DNA of 64,000 nt, taken from NCBI GenBank assembly GCA_030761205.1, contig JAULJL010000015.1:11909501-11973500 (forward strand), given 5' to 3'. The notes beneath the pieces are model-generated. The model was not told where the DNA came from and made no database searches. It worked only from the letters and a program-made list of their open reading frames with translations. The DNA is from Fremontodendron californicum. Lineage: Eukaryota; Streptophyta; Magnoliopsida; Malvales; Malvaceae. The position numbers and the translations under genes are program-made. This document shows positions 31,891-42,630 of this stretch, one piece after another; positions within the stretch are counted from its first letter, which is position 1; each line of letters opens with the position of its first letter.

Positions 31891-32538
31891 ATGGAAAGTA
31901 CTTCGTCCCAACGCATTAAAAAAATTTGTGTCTTTGGAGGTGCTTATCCAGGGAAAAATAACATATTCGCTGATGAAGCCATAAGAGTTGGAGTAATACT
32001 TGCCCAACAAAAGATCCAGTTGATTTATGGAGGCGGTAGTACGGGTTTAATGGGAGCAGTCGCTACAGCAGCACACGCCGGAGGAAGTCCAGTTCTAGGA
32101 GTCGTGCCAAAACTATTCACAGATTTTTGTGGACCTACCGTGGGTAAGGAAATACAAGTCTGGAGTATCCCTGAACGGATAACAATCATGTACCATTCTG
32201 CCGATGCATTCATTGCTTTACCAGGAGGTCTGGGTACATTGGAAGAAATAGCTTGCGTGGCTTCTTGGTCATCTTTGGTCACAAATAAGAAACCCATTGG
32301 TTTGCTTAATATTAATGGTTATTTTAGTAATTTGCTTTCATATTTAGATAATGCTGTGGATAATGGATTCATGTTTTCAGAGGCAAGGAGAACCATAATT
32401 TCTGCTACAACCATTGAAGATTTACTCAAAAAGCTCCAAGCTTATGAGTATTTACCTGCTACGATTGTTTCGCAAACGCTCGAAAAAAGAAAAAGAGATA
32501 TGGACGAGCAAGGAGTGGACTGCACTTTGTCTTTGTGA
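31891..32538 (+). CDS. LONELY GUY (LOG)-type cytokinin riboside 5'-monophosphate phosphoribohydrolase
   Basis: The intact ORF of 215 codons has the length usual for plant LOG proteins. The start at 31891 (MESTSSQRIKKICVFGG) is preferred; an in-frame ATG at 31846 would add a Lys-rich 15-residue leader. It carries the Rossmann-type glycine loop IYGGGSTGLMGAVA (residues 45-58) and the signature LPGGLGTLEE (110-119) of the PGGxGTxxE family, with conserved DAFIALPGG before it. In the helix where plant LOGs usually read HQRKAEM, this copy has PERITIM: the Arg is kept (residue 96) but the Lys and Glu are replaced by Ile. LOG enzymes release active cytokinin bases from their nucleotides in the cytosol and nucleus. 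Lying between LTRs without introns, it is a captured gene copy. Activity is unproven. Confidence 0.85.
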   Translation: MESTSSQRIKKICVFGGAYPGKNNIFADEAIRVGVILAQQKIQLIYGGGSTGLMGAVATAAHAGGSPVLGVVPKLFTDFCGPTVGKEIQVWSIPERITIMYHSADAFIALPGGLGTLEEIACVASWSSLVTNKKPIGLLNINGYFSNLLSYLDNAVDNGFMFSEARRTIISATTIEDLLKKLQAYEYLPATIVSQTLEKRKRDMDEQGVDCTLSL

Positions 32539-32701
32539 CATTATCTAACATTTTGCTTGTTGTGTCTCAGTTATAATAAGTGGTTAGCAACCTCTGCAGG
32601 TAATATCTCCTAAATTCTACCTTTAAAATTTGACATTGGGGACAATGTCATATTTTAGTAGGGGGTAAGGGACATATTTTGCTAATTTAAAAAAAAAAAA
32701 A

Positions 32702-32920
32702 GTTTGTTGTGTTTTAAGCAATTTAGAAGTATTCATTCTGAACAAGGTCTGAGTAAGGGAGACTTGAGACATACCTTGTCAGTTTGATTTTTTCTTTTCA
32801 AAAAAAAAAAAAAAAGAGTTTGTTGTGTTTTAAGCAATTTAGAAGTATTCATTCTGAACAAGGTCTGAGTAAGGGAGACTTGAGACATACCTTGTCAGTT
32901 TGATTTTAATCTTTTTATGT
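32702..32920 (+). repeat. 116-bp tandem duplication after the LOG ORF
   Basis: Two near-identical units start at 32702 and 32818 (GTTTGTTGTGTTTTAAGCAA ... ACCTTGTCAGTTTGATTTT). They are joined by an A-rich stretch. No coding potential. Confidence 0.8.
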
Positions 32921-33095
32921 TTACTTGTTAATTTTTGTTTAGTATTTTAGGATTATTTAGGTTGCATGAGTTTGTTTTGTTTTGAGTCTTAGTTGTTCCT
33001 ATTCTTATGTTATTAGTTCTTTTCTCTTACACATGATTCTTTCATTTGGGTTAATAGACTTACATTGAGGACAATGTAAGAATTAAGTGTGGGGG
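32905..33095 (+). repeat. Direct repeat after the cargo ORFs (copy 2)
   Basis: The diverged second copy of the block at 30585-30745, ending AAGTGTGGGGGGAATGATTT. Together they bracket the cargo. Confidence 0.65.
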
Positions 33096-33829
33096 GAATG
33101 ATTTAGGATTTCTTTTATTTTTGTCTACTATTTTTTTTTATTATGAGTCTTTATTATTATTATTATTATTATTATTGTGTGTTTTAGTTCCTTTTTAATA
33201 CAATGATGAGATATGAATTGCATAAGTCTAAAACAGATTTATTAGTGAGAAGATTTTCATGAGAATTGAGCTTGATGTTAACCTTTTTATGAGCCAATGT
33301 TAATATGATATGTTGATTGAGAAAGAAGCATGTTTAGACTTAATCTGACTTGTATAATCATCCTTGTGAGTTTTTGAGCCTATAATGATTGATGCATTAT
33401 ACAAATCAATCTAATTTTTTCTTGAGTGCTCTTATGATTACATGATTCTCTAGAACTTGCTTTAAACCGTTTGAGACTATATTGATACATGTGACAACAT
33501 GAATATGATAGAGGCATTAGGATTATAACCAGAGCCAAACAGCCATCCATTATTAATGTTCTAAGAGAACATCCCCACTAGTGAGCCAATTTGAGCCTAC
33601 ATTAAATATGATGTTTTATTGGTAACCACAACTTACACCTAGCCTAAATATACTTATATCCTTACCCTTGTTCTAAAGATGGATTATATATTTTGAGACA
33701 TATTGCAAAAAAAAAAGAGATATTTTTAGTTAAAAATTTGGGTTAGAAACAAGAAATAAGTGTGGGGGGAAAAGAAAAGAAAAGTCAAGAGAAAAAGAAA
33801 TGGAATACTGGCAAATACATTCCTATGTA

Positions 33830-33863
<34 letters not shown>

Positions 33864-34670
33864 TCATTTCTTGAATTTGTGGAAAAAGAAAAAGATGTTA
33901 CAAAGTTGTTTAGAATGAAGAAAAGGCCCAACATGAATATCCGGCCTAGGTGACTATGTACTTGTAAAGAGTTTTGAGAAGTTTCTTTGTATGATCTTTT
34001 TATGTCTCTAAACTTTATGAACTCTTTGGAACCTTTGTGATATCTTTATCCTTTTGTTCTTCAACCACATTACAAACCCCTTGGCCCCATTACAACCTTG
34101 ATTAAAGACCTCTTGATTCATGAAGTTGTATGATCTAAATAGTGGAGAATAGGTGGACAAGCAAGAATATGGTAGAACTGTTTTCATGAGATTGATTGAG
34201 TGTAAACACTTCACCACTACTTTAAAGAGTGAAAATCATGAGGGTATCCCATGTGAGTAGTTGAGATTAAGTTTGAATATGCACTATTTTGATTGAAATA
34301 TGTTATGTTAATATTGGCTTAACTCAAACAATTTACATTCAAGCATGATTTTTTGTGAAATTCTTTAAGCTATTGATTAGTTTATAAGACTTGTTCAAAG
34401 ATTTCTCTAATTTGTATTGAAAGGATTAGGAGTAAATATTTTTAGTATATGTAGTTTATTTATATTTTAGTTTTTCAATGTTTGTGGGTATCGTTCTAGT
34501 AAACCCTCACGAGACTAAACTCGTCCACTAGGGACACCTAGGGGTTTAAAGGCTTGTGTCACATGCTAAGTGCCACCGTGATTTCCTACGAAAATGGATT
34601 AGATTAGATTTTTTTATTTTATTTTTATTTGTTTTGCTCGAGGACTAGCAAAAAGCTAAGTGTGGGGGTG
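33096..34670. other. Non-coding 3' interior of the LOG element
   Basis: No protein is visible. Features are a (TTA)n tract near 33150, a further polypurine-like GTGTGGGGGGAAAAG near 33760, an (AT)n tract at about 33832-33859, and the terminal polypurine tract at 34658-34670. From about 33855 it matches the remnant at 1-819. Confidence 0.6.
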
Positions 34671-36484
34671 TGATAACTCGTATAATTATATAGTTTTTAG
34701 TTATTGTTTTGTGTCAAATACGAGTTATTATTGCTTAGTCTAATCGTGTTTATGATTTTTTATATTTTTATGTAATTTGGTGTTTTGAGTTTCTTTGAGT
34801 GATTTCAGATTACTAGGTTAAATCAACAATTAAGGGCAAATCCAGTTCAGTTCCAATTTCGACACCTTTTTCCATATCAGCTATATCTGGAGTTTCACTG
34901 AAGCAATAAGGCTGAAATTTTAACCGTGCAAAGTTAAGAGGCATATCTATCTTTTTCATGTTTTACACTTCTTGAAACGGAGTCGTTTTCCCTAGCGAAA
35001 TCGACCATCAACTTGGCTGATGTGCAATGACGTATGTGCTAACTTGTTTTCGTATTTTGCCCATATCTTCTTATCCACATCAGAAAATGAGCTGATTCCA
35101 ACGGCTATGGATCAGTAACTGATAGGGGAACATTGTTCTAGAAGACCATGTGATCAGATCAGGCCTCCAATATTGACAAAATCGACCATCAAGTTGGCTG
35201 ATCAAAATTGTCATACAATATGACGAAAATTGTTAGAAAAATGCACCCACCTATTATACCTACCTTTGAAATTTGTAAAGCTTGTCTCTTGTCATTTAGC
35301 CCTCCAAAATGTGTATAAATAGAGGGCCTTGGATGATTGTAGAGGATCATATTGTACATTGGTAGGATATTAGCCATTGTAATAAAATTCTCTAAGTTTT
35401 CTTCTTCTTTCTTTTCTCTAGTTTTCTTTTTCTTTATTTTCTTCTTCTTCTTTCTTTCTTTTATTTCCTTCTTAGATTCTCTTTAATTTTATGTTTATGT
35501 TTACAATGCCTATGCTAGGCTAAACTTCTATTTGGTTAAGGGTGATTTCAAAGCCCTAGACATGTTTTGTGATTGATTTTTAGATTCTATCTATCATTAA
35601 TTTTCTATCAAAGTTGCTTATGTTCTTCTACAAGAATTGTTCATGATGTTGTCTTGATTTATTTAGGTGTACAACTAGATAGATCTTGATAATTATCTAT
35701 TGCTAGTTTAGGAATCTTGATCCGTGTAATTGTTTTGATTTCCTATTCATAAGTGGCAATTTGTGATTAATGATTATGGTCAAGTTTTCAATAATTGCAA
35801 AGTGGAACATAACCTAAGTTGAACAATCCGAGCTTATGTGTTTGTTGCTTAGATCAACCTATCTTTCTCATCATAAAGCTGCCATTAAATTGAATTTAGA
35901 GAGCTTATTCTAGGTTGTTTAATGGTTAGAGATTAAATAGAGAGCTTGTTCTATTTAACGACAAACTAAGGAAAGATTGGGATAACAGAGCTTGTTGTTA
36001 TCTACGGTTGTTAACTTTGATAGTTGGTTGATATTGATAGATCTGAAATTGATTCTTAATGATGTGTAGTGGTGGAGAATGAAACCTTAACCATATTTTT
36101 CATATTTGATTCTTCTTACTTACTTGTTTTCTTACTTTTAGTTTGCTTATTTTTAAAAGTATATTTATTTTTATTGGCTGGTTATACCGCCTAATTTGTA
36201 TATTAACTTTGTTTTATTTTTATTGGCTGGTTATACCGCCTAATTTAGTATATATATTTTTATTGGCTGGTTATACCGCCTTGCATCTTATTCTTATTAT
36301 TTACTTTAGTTTAAATCTGGCTTCAAAAACCCCTTTTCTTTTATTGTTCTTGAATTTAAGTTTTAAACTATTAACTTATAAACTAAAACCCAATCCCTGA
36401 GGACTCGACCCTTGCTAACTACTATACTTACAATTTATCTTTTTAGTGCAAGGTTAAATAAGATACACTCTTTTGGGTGCATCA
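34671..36484 (+). repeat. 3' LTR of the LOG-carrying element
   Basis: 1814 bp, TGATAACTCG to GGGTGCATCA, with a TATA box near 35314. It differs from the 5' LTR by scattered substitutions and a small deletion after TTTGGTGTTTT near 34785. Confidence 0.9.
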
Positions 36485-36510
36485 ACGTGACCAAGTCTTG
36501 AGGAGGCATT

Positions 36511-37653
36511 TGTAGAAGGAGAAATTTTTTGACCAATTACAAATTGCCACGTGTTAATTGAAATTTCTTTTAATAAAGAAATTTTCAATTAAATTATGCA
36601 TTACTATGTGAAATTGATAATATCATATTATAATTAATTATTTTATAATTAATTAAATATGTACACATGGTTTGACCAATCAAATTGCAAGGATTCATGG
36701 GTTATCCAATCAAATTTCACCCATGTGTCATAATTATTTTACCTCTAATTAAATTAAATTAATTAAGAGATAAATAATAAAATTTTATCTCTAATTAAAT
36801 TAAATTAATTAAGAGATAAATAATAAAGTTTTATCTCTAATTAAATTAAATTAATTAAGAGATAAATAAATATTTTATCTCTAATTTAATTAATTAATTA
36901 AGTGATTAAAAAATAAATATTTTATCTCTAATTTAATTAATTAATTAAGTGATAAAAATAAATATTTTATCTCTAATTTAATTAATTAATTAAGGGATAA
37001 ATAATAAAGTTTTATCTCTAATTAAATTAAATTAAATTAATTAAGAGATAAATAAATATTTTATCTCTAATTTAATTAATTAATTAAGTGATAAAAAATA
37101 AATATTTTATCTCTAATTAAATTAAATTAATTAAGAGATTAATAAGAAGATATTATCTCTAATTAAATTAAATTAATTAAGAGATAAATAAGGAGGATAA
37201 GTTCTTTTAAAACTCTCTTTCACCTGGCTAGCTACCACTATAAATAGAGATCTCCCCTTAACACAAATTCACAATTCAGAAAGCCTGAAGAGAAGAAGAT
37301 TTTGAAGAGCCAAATCCTCTCAAAAATCTTAAGAAGAAATTAGAAAAATTCTAAGAACGCGGTGCTTGTTCTTGAGAATTCTCAAAGAAGCTGCTCTCCG
37401 ATCTTGTTCATCGAAGGAAATGAGATAATTCCTGTTTTTCAAGACCAAGTCTAGAAGACCCTTGAAGCGGATCTTATCGATTCAAGATCAAGTCGTGAAG
37501 ACCCCTGAATCAAAATTTTACTGAAGAAAAGAATCAAATGATTTCTTTCTTTAAGAATATTCAGAGATTGTAACCTCAAAGTTTGATTAATAAAATTATT
37601 ATTTGACTCCAAATTTTTCTTGTCATATTTTTGACGCGAAATTTGTGTGTACA
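36511..37653 (+). repeat. 3' LTR of the Tat element
   Basis: 1143 bp, TGTAGAAGGA to TGTGTACA, with a TATA box (CTATAAATA) near 37238. The purine-rich CTTGAGGAGGCATT just before it (36497-36510) is the likely polypurine tract. Confidence 0.9.
36744..37195 (+). repeat. AT minisatellite in U3 of the 3' LTR
   Basis: The same 40-48-bp units as at 15255-15655, with about one more unit. This accounts for the length difference between the two LTRs. Confidence 0.85.
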
Positions 37654-37658
37654 AGGTG

Positions 37659-38434
37659 TAAGGAGTTTATGGGATTGTGCTGTGCTTACTGATCCGATTC
37701 AGCAGGATGGTCTCAATGGGATATCCATTAAAAAATTTCAGGTAAGACGGTGCTGATCTCAGTTGATCATAGAGATGTTTTTGATAATCTAAAGAGTCAG
37801 GAAGGGGGTGATTTAAGAAAATGGTTCGATAAAGTTGAATGTTGGAATGATCAAGTGGTAGTGGATAGCAGAAGAACATGGATATCATGTTATGGTATAC
37901 CGATTCACGTAGGAGTTCATCCGGCTGGACAATGACACCTTAAAGGTCAATCATTTTTTACAGGTAATGTTGAGATCATTACTGGTCAGATGAGCAAAAT
38001 TGAAGAAGTTATCAAACTAGAAGTGGGAATTGGGAAATAAAGAATTTGACATTAGAGTTTTAGAGGTTGATCCGGTTGCTATGCCGGTGATCCAATGTTG
38101 CTGTGAAAAGTCTGCTAAATCTTCATCTGTTGTCATGGAGTCCAGCTCGAACCCAGATTGCAAGGATTTGTGTTCTGAGGTGGAAGCAGCAAAAAATGGT
38201 TCAGGAGAAGACGCAGAGATCGAAACAACCAAAGAAGATGAGTTTGACGATGACATACTGCTTCAGAAAGTAGACAAGAGTATTGAGAACAGTGAAAAGA
38301 TCATTAAAGGAATGGACAAAAGGGGGGTTGGTTTGCAAATTCATAGTGCTGTGTGGTATTATTATGAAGTGATGGAAATGTTTTTGAAAGCAAGCAAAGA
38401 TGACTTGATGATTTTGAAGAAGGAACAGGGGTAA
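37659..38434 (+). pseudogene. LINE ORF1, C-terminal part
   Basis: This continues the LINE ORF1 cut at 15026. The segment VRSLWDCAVLTDPIQQDGLN follows, then VSVDHRDVFDNL-like sequence and RRTWISCYGIPIHVGVHP, the W-x-x-C/R-GIPLH signature of plant ORF1/DUF4283-type proteins. Frames change near 37745 and a TGA stop occurs near 37933. The last open part (38030-38434, MGNKEFDIRVLEVDPVAMPV) is acidic and Ser-rich and ends in a normal TAA. No RT follows; about 550 bp of 3' UTR lead to the poly(A). Confidence 0.5.
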
Positions 38435-38989
38435 TTTCTTGACTTCTGTAGCTGTCTAATATTATTATTTTTTTTATATCTTTTGATATGTAAGTGCATT
38501 TTATGGGGGGACATCTCTTGCTCACCTAAGGCATATATGAGCTAAACCAACTGTTTTGGATCTCTCATGGTGCAAGATTCGAACGTTGTTTCAAGATTGG
38601 TGCAGTGGGAATGTTTTGGTTGGAATGCTATAGTGCTACTACAGAGGTGGGGACAGAGTATCATTGGAATGCTGGTTTTTCCTTTTGAGGTGGATATGCC
38701 ATTACTTACTAATTTAGAGCTTTTTATAAGCTTTTATTGCCGGAGTTTTACGAAGTTCTTTTTTGTTATTTATGATCTTCAAGTGTTGGGTGTTAATATC
38801 CATATGTTTTCAGTGTTTTTTTTTTTTTTTATCTTATTTGATGTTTAGTTGTGATGTGCTTCTTTAGGAGGTATTCTGTCAGTGGGTTTTGATATGGCAT
38901 AGAACTTTGTTCTGTGCTTTACTAGCTTTTAGCTAGTCTTGTAACCTCTTAGATACTTAATAAATTTCTTTGACTTAGCAAAAAAAAAA
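38435..38989 (+). other. 3' UTR and poly(A) of the LINE-like insert
   Basis: The non-coding tail contains AATAAATTTC near 38959, a polyadenylation signal, and ends GACTTAGC followed by A11. The ORF at 38567-38848 has no protein-like character. Confidence 0.55.
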
Positions 38990-39007
38990 ATCAATAATTT
39001 ATAATTA

Positions 39008-39548
39008 GTATTTTATATACTAGAAACAATATGGTATTTTCGATTATGGTCCCTTTGGGATGAAAAATATCTTTCTCATCATTCTCATAACGCATGAGAC
39101 AAATGTTTGCATTTCAATTAGGATCGTATTTTATGGTTACGAATTTATCATGTCTTTTTCATTTCACTGAAAATCGATTTTACGGTATAAATGCTTATGA
39201 TCTCCCTCTTTATGCCTTGCGATAATGATTTCTCTGACATTACGACTTTTACCACAACGATGCTATTCATAGATCAAATTATTTCGTGAATTGAATTTTA
39301 CTTTACTGTGATAAAAATATTTGTCCATCATTAATAGAAATCACATTAATAAAAATATACGTCAAAACATCTCCGAACTGAGTTTCAACCATACTTTCCT
39401 CACCTAATTGAAAACCTGATTTAATGGCTTTAGAAAAATTTCTATTCTAAAAGGCGGGAATGCAAATAAAAACAAATATAAAGTATTCACGTACATAAAA
39501 GGCGTGATTGATGTTTTTCTTCCCCGTGCCATAGTGTCACGTTGCACG
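39008..39548. other. Spacer, nothing recognised
   Basis: AT-rich sequence between the LINE-like insert and a second LINE fragment. No ORF or repeat stands out. Confidence 0.4.
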
Positions 39549-39790
39549 TTTTTTTTGCTAAGTCAATCAAACTTATATTTCATCCGAAACAGGTTACAAA
39601 GAATGTTGTGTTGTCGAGCCACCACTCTTTATCCTAAAAACATTACACTCAACTCCCCTCAGAACAGAGTCAATTACATCCATGTATAAAAAGATCAGAC
39701 TTATCCACACCTAAACTCGCAAAAGAGTCTGCAAAAAAATTCGATTCCAAATTGGTACAATTTCAAACTGGAACTTATAGATTTATATTT
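39549..39790 (-). mobile_element. 3' end fragment of a minus-strand LINE
   Basis: The plus strand begins with TTTTTTTTGCTAAGTCAATC, the inverse of the ...TTAGCAAAAAAA 3' end seen at 38975 and 48976. On the minus strand the last codons FFADSFASLGVDKS match the end of the LINE RNase H domain (ADSLA-type motif). Only about 240 bp remain. Confidence 0.5.
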
Positions 39791-40537
39791 TCTAACTCTA
39801 TTTAATTAATAAATTTACAATATATAATAGAAAGTAATTCATTCTTATTTGTAATGGTTGATGACATAATATAGGTTTTATGTTTATAAACGTATAAAAT
39901 TTAGGTTATTAAATTCTTCTCTCATCCAATAAACCTCATTTCTCTATATTTGATAAGAGTCGAATCCAATATCTATCAGTACTAAATTTAATCTACTGGC
40001 CAATCTTTGGTCGTAATCTCTATTCTCTGGTGAAGGAAGTATAATTAACATCTTAATTTGCAATAGGATTTAATCAACGCAACAATAAAAAAATTAGCAT
40101 CCACTTATAACTTATACTAGTATAAAATTAATTTAGTTTTACATTTTTTTTTATTTTTTATTATATGATTTATATTTATTTAACCAATTGTTGTATTTTA
40201 CACTCAATCCATATAAACTGTGCACGTCAAATTTCGAATAAATTAAAAATATTTAACTATTTATTCGATATAAAAAAATTTCAATCATTGAATATATATA
40301 AAAAAGACGATATTCTCGAACGACATGATATAGATAATGGATCAATTCAAAACTTTAAGTGTACGATGAGTACAATTATATTGTTAAATCCAACGATCGA
40401 TTTGCTAAAATATCAATTATATACAAAATTATAATAACATTTAAACTTATTAACTTTCCATCAATTTATATCTATATGAGTTGATCTGTCCTAAAAAAAA
40501 AAGCACAAATTACTATATAGTTTTAATAATCCAAGCC
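39791..40537. other. Downstream flank of the Csl gene, no gene seen
   Basis: AT-rich sequence. The open frame at 40165-40434 is AT-driven and has no recognisable domain. The Csl 3' UTR should lie in the right part. Confidence 0.4.
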
Positions 40538-42583
40538 TCAACCCCATGAATTCCTACAGAAATAAACAAAAACTAATGCCAAGGAAGTTGACTTGAATAT
40601 GGTGGAGGAAGGAATCCCATATTTTCCTCTTTTAAACAACCCTTTAAGAAATGGCCAGAAGCATAGCACCACCCATAGGCTGCACAAGGCCTCCCCTAGC
40701 CCTACGCCTTGTCCATCATCACGAACTAATGGTCGCAACCCTAAAGAAAGGGCGAGCAGCGCTGTGAGGTTCACCAGCAAAAGGGTCGTGCCCGGCACAA
40801 AGATTGGCGACTCGTCGAAAGTAAATTTTGTGGTACCGTTAATTTCGTCAGTACCATCCGAAGCTTGATCTTTTCGTGTAACTTCAAAAACTGTATCAGA
40901 CAACCCTAAGAGTTTGAGAACGACACTTAGAGCTCCAAATAGATATGCCGACGTTGCTGCAATTCTTCCCATTCTCATGTTATTCCACCATGCTCGGATG
41001 GACATGCCAGTTTTGAGGTATTCCCTGAGCGTGAGCAAGTTGTAAATCACAAAAATGGCAACTGGAATTAATATAGCCGGGTCCTCGACCTGCATTTAAT
41101 TGTTAAACTTGTTAGTTTAACTGTTAGAAACACACAAAGGTGAACCCAGGACCCATATGGAGTATACTGCATGTAAATTTTCCTGACCTTGGGCAAGAAA
41201 TGGGAGTTGGTAATGATGCAATAAGCAGGCAAAGCAGCATAGCACAGCTCGGGAATAGAGGAGACGCCCCAACAAAGAAACCAGATGTAGAATAAGGACA
41301 TCCTGAATTGGAGGTTTTCAGTTAGGGTGGCAAATATGGGGTTGTTTTTGCTAACAAGGATTTCAAGCAGGCCTGTAGACCACCTTTTCTGTTGAGTCAT
41401 CGCCGCCGGTCCCCCAGACGGCGCACACCCTAAAAAGGCCGGTGGTTTGGGCATCGGAAAGGCGGATTTCCACCCTTTTTATGAATCGTTAACCCCGTTA
41501 GGACATCTTCTGTCATGGATCCGTATATCCATCCCAGCTGAAGTAAATGTAATCAATTATGCTCAAAATTGTATAATTATTAGTCAAAATTTAAATATAA
41601 TATTTGAGTCACTCATTTTCAATCAATATAAAATTTTGCGATAAGTGATCACCCAACTGAACATGATATCAGAGTTCGATTCCTTATCTATTCCATTAGA
41701 TTACTTGTTTTATAACTTTGAAGTTGAGTTTAATACATTATATGTCACATTTAAGTACAAGATGTGATACTTTTGACATCTTTCTCGACAAATTGATGAC
41801 AAAATAAACGTAAAATAAGCAACTCAACGGAACGGGCAAGAAATGTAATTCTGATATCATATTCAATTGGGTGATCACTTATCTTAAAACTTTAAGTTTA
41901 TAAGAAATGATGCAACTATTATATTTAAGCTCCAAATTATTAATATTTTATTAGGTTTCTTCTACTAACCTTTCTTCCCCAGCTAGAACCAAACTCATAG
42001 TCACAACCTGCAACCTGGAACGCTGCCTCAAGAGAATCTGAAAGGTTTTTTCGAAAGCCCTTCTCGCCTTTCACTGCATAAGTTGCTGATTCCGAAAACG
42101 CCTTTGATTTCCCAAACTCTTTTATTGGTTCACGATCAGCTAATTTTCCTACGTATAAGAAAGAATAAACCATCATGGTCCTATTATTTTAATTGCCATT
42201 GGAGTTTTAGCCAGAGTGGTAAGGGCAAGACTTATGTAAAATTTACTTCTTTTGGTGAAATTTCTTAGTAAAAATGATTAAATAAAATTTAATTTTAAAA
42301 ATCAAAACCTATAAATTGAAAGATCTTCATGAGAAGATCAATAATATGTAAACAAGTTTAATAAAAAGTTGTTTATACTCAAGATTTAATCATTATTTAT
42401 TGAACAGTGACAAATTTATCATAATTTTTAGTAAAAATACATATTTAAAAAATAAAAAATGTTTTAAAATTTTTCAAATCCTTTGTATACTTGATATATG
42501 TAAGAAGATTTTTCAATTTTTCAATTTAAAATTTAAAAGTTAATTTTTATTAGATTGTTTTTACTAAACAACCTTAAGAACTT

Positions 42584-42585
<2 letters not shown>

Positions 42586-42624
<39 letters not shown>
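42586..42624. repeat. (AT)n microsatellite in Csl intron 6
   Basis: About 39 bp of AT repeats. Flanking intron sequence at about 42280-42545 and 42680-42960 is a diverged direct repeat (both contain AAATCTATAAATTGAAA-like and TTTTCAGAGTGATCATA sequence), showing a local duplication of roughly 400 bp. Confidence 0.7.

Positions 42625-42630
<6 letters not shown>

Larger units (their letters stand above)
27591..36484 (+). mobile_element. Athila-type non-autonomous LTR retrotransposon carrying a LOG gene
   Basis: It is bounded by LTRs TGATAACTCG...GGGTGCATCA of about 1815 bp with a perfect 5-bp target duplication ACGTG (27586-27590 and 36485-36489). It has a tRNA-Asp primer site, an Athila-like gag remnant, and a GTGTGGGGGTG polypurine tract before the 3' LTR. 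No protease, reverse transcriptase or integrase is present in the 5.3-kb interior. Instead there are two foreign-looking ORFs: a cysteine-rich basic protein and a LOG-type enzyme. The LTRs differ at roughly a dozen sites by eye, so the insertion is fairly recent, and it is younger than the Tat element it interrupts. Confidence 0.9.
15027..37653 (+). mobile_element. Tat-lineage Ty3/gypsy retrotransposon with nested insertion
   Basis: It is bounded by LTRs TGTAGAAGGA...TGTGTACA with the 5-bp target duplication AGGTG (15022-15026 and 37654-37658). Without the nested element it is about 13.7 kb. Sense order is gag, protease, RT, RNase H, a second archaeal-type RNase H, integrase; the double RNase H places it in the Tat lineage. 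A plant mobile domain gene lies antisense after the integrase. All coding parts have stops or frameshifts, so the copy is dead. The element at 27591-36484 sits 21 bp before its 3' LTR. Confidence 0.9.
14626..38989 (+). mobile_element. LINE-like insertion with ORF1 only, split by nested LTR elements
   Basis: Two parts (14626-15026 and 37659-38989) join across the Tat element to give an insert of about 1.7 kb. It ends in TTAGCAAAAAAAAAA (38975-38989), the same kind of 3' end seen in the LINE at 48976. The 18-bp sequences ATCAATATTTTATAATTA (14608-14625) and ATCAATAATTTATAATTA (38990-39007) flank it with one mismatch, the mark of target-primed reverse transcription. It contains LINE ORF1-type coding sequence but no reverse transcriptase, so it is an internally deleted or ORF1-only retrotransposed RNA. 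Confidence 0.7.

Noticed and set aside
38030..38434. Acidic ORF considered as an independent host gene
   Set aside because: It sits within a LINE-like insert defined by poly(A) and an 18-bp target duplication, in continuity with ORF1-type sequence.
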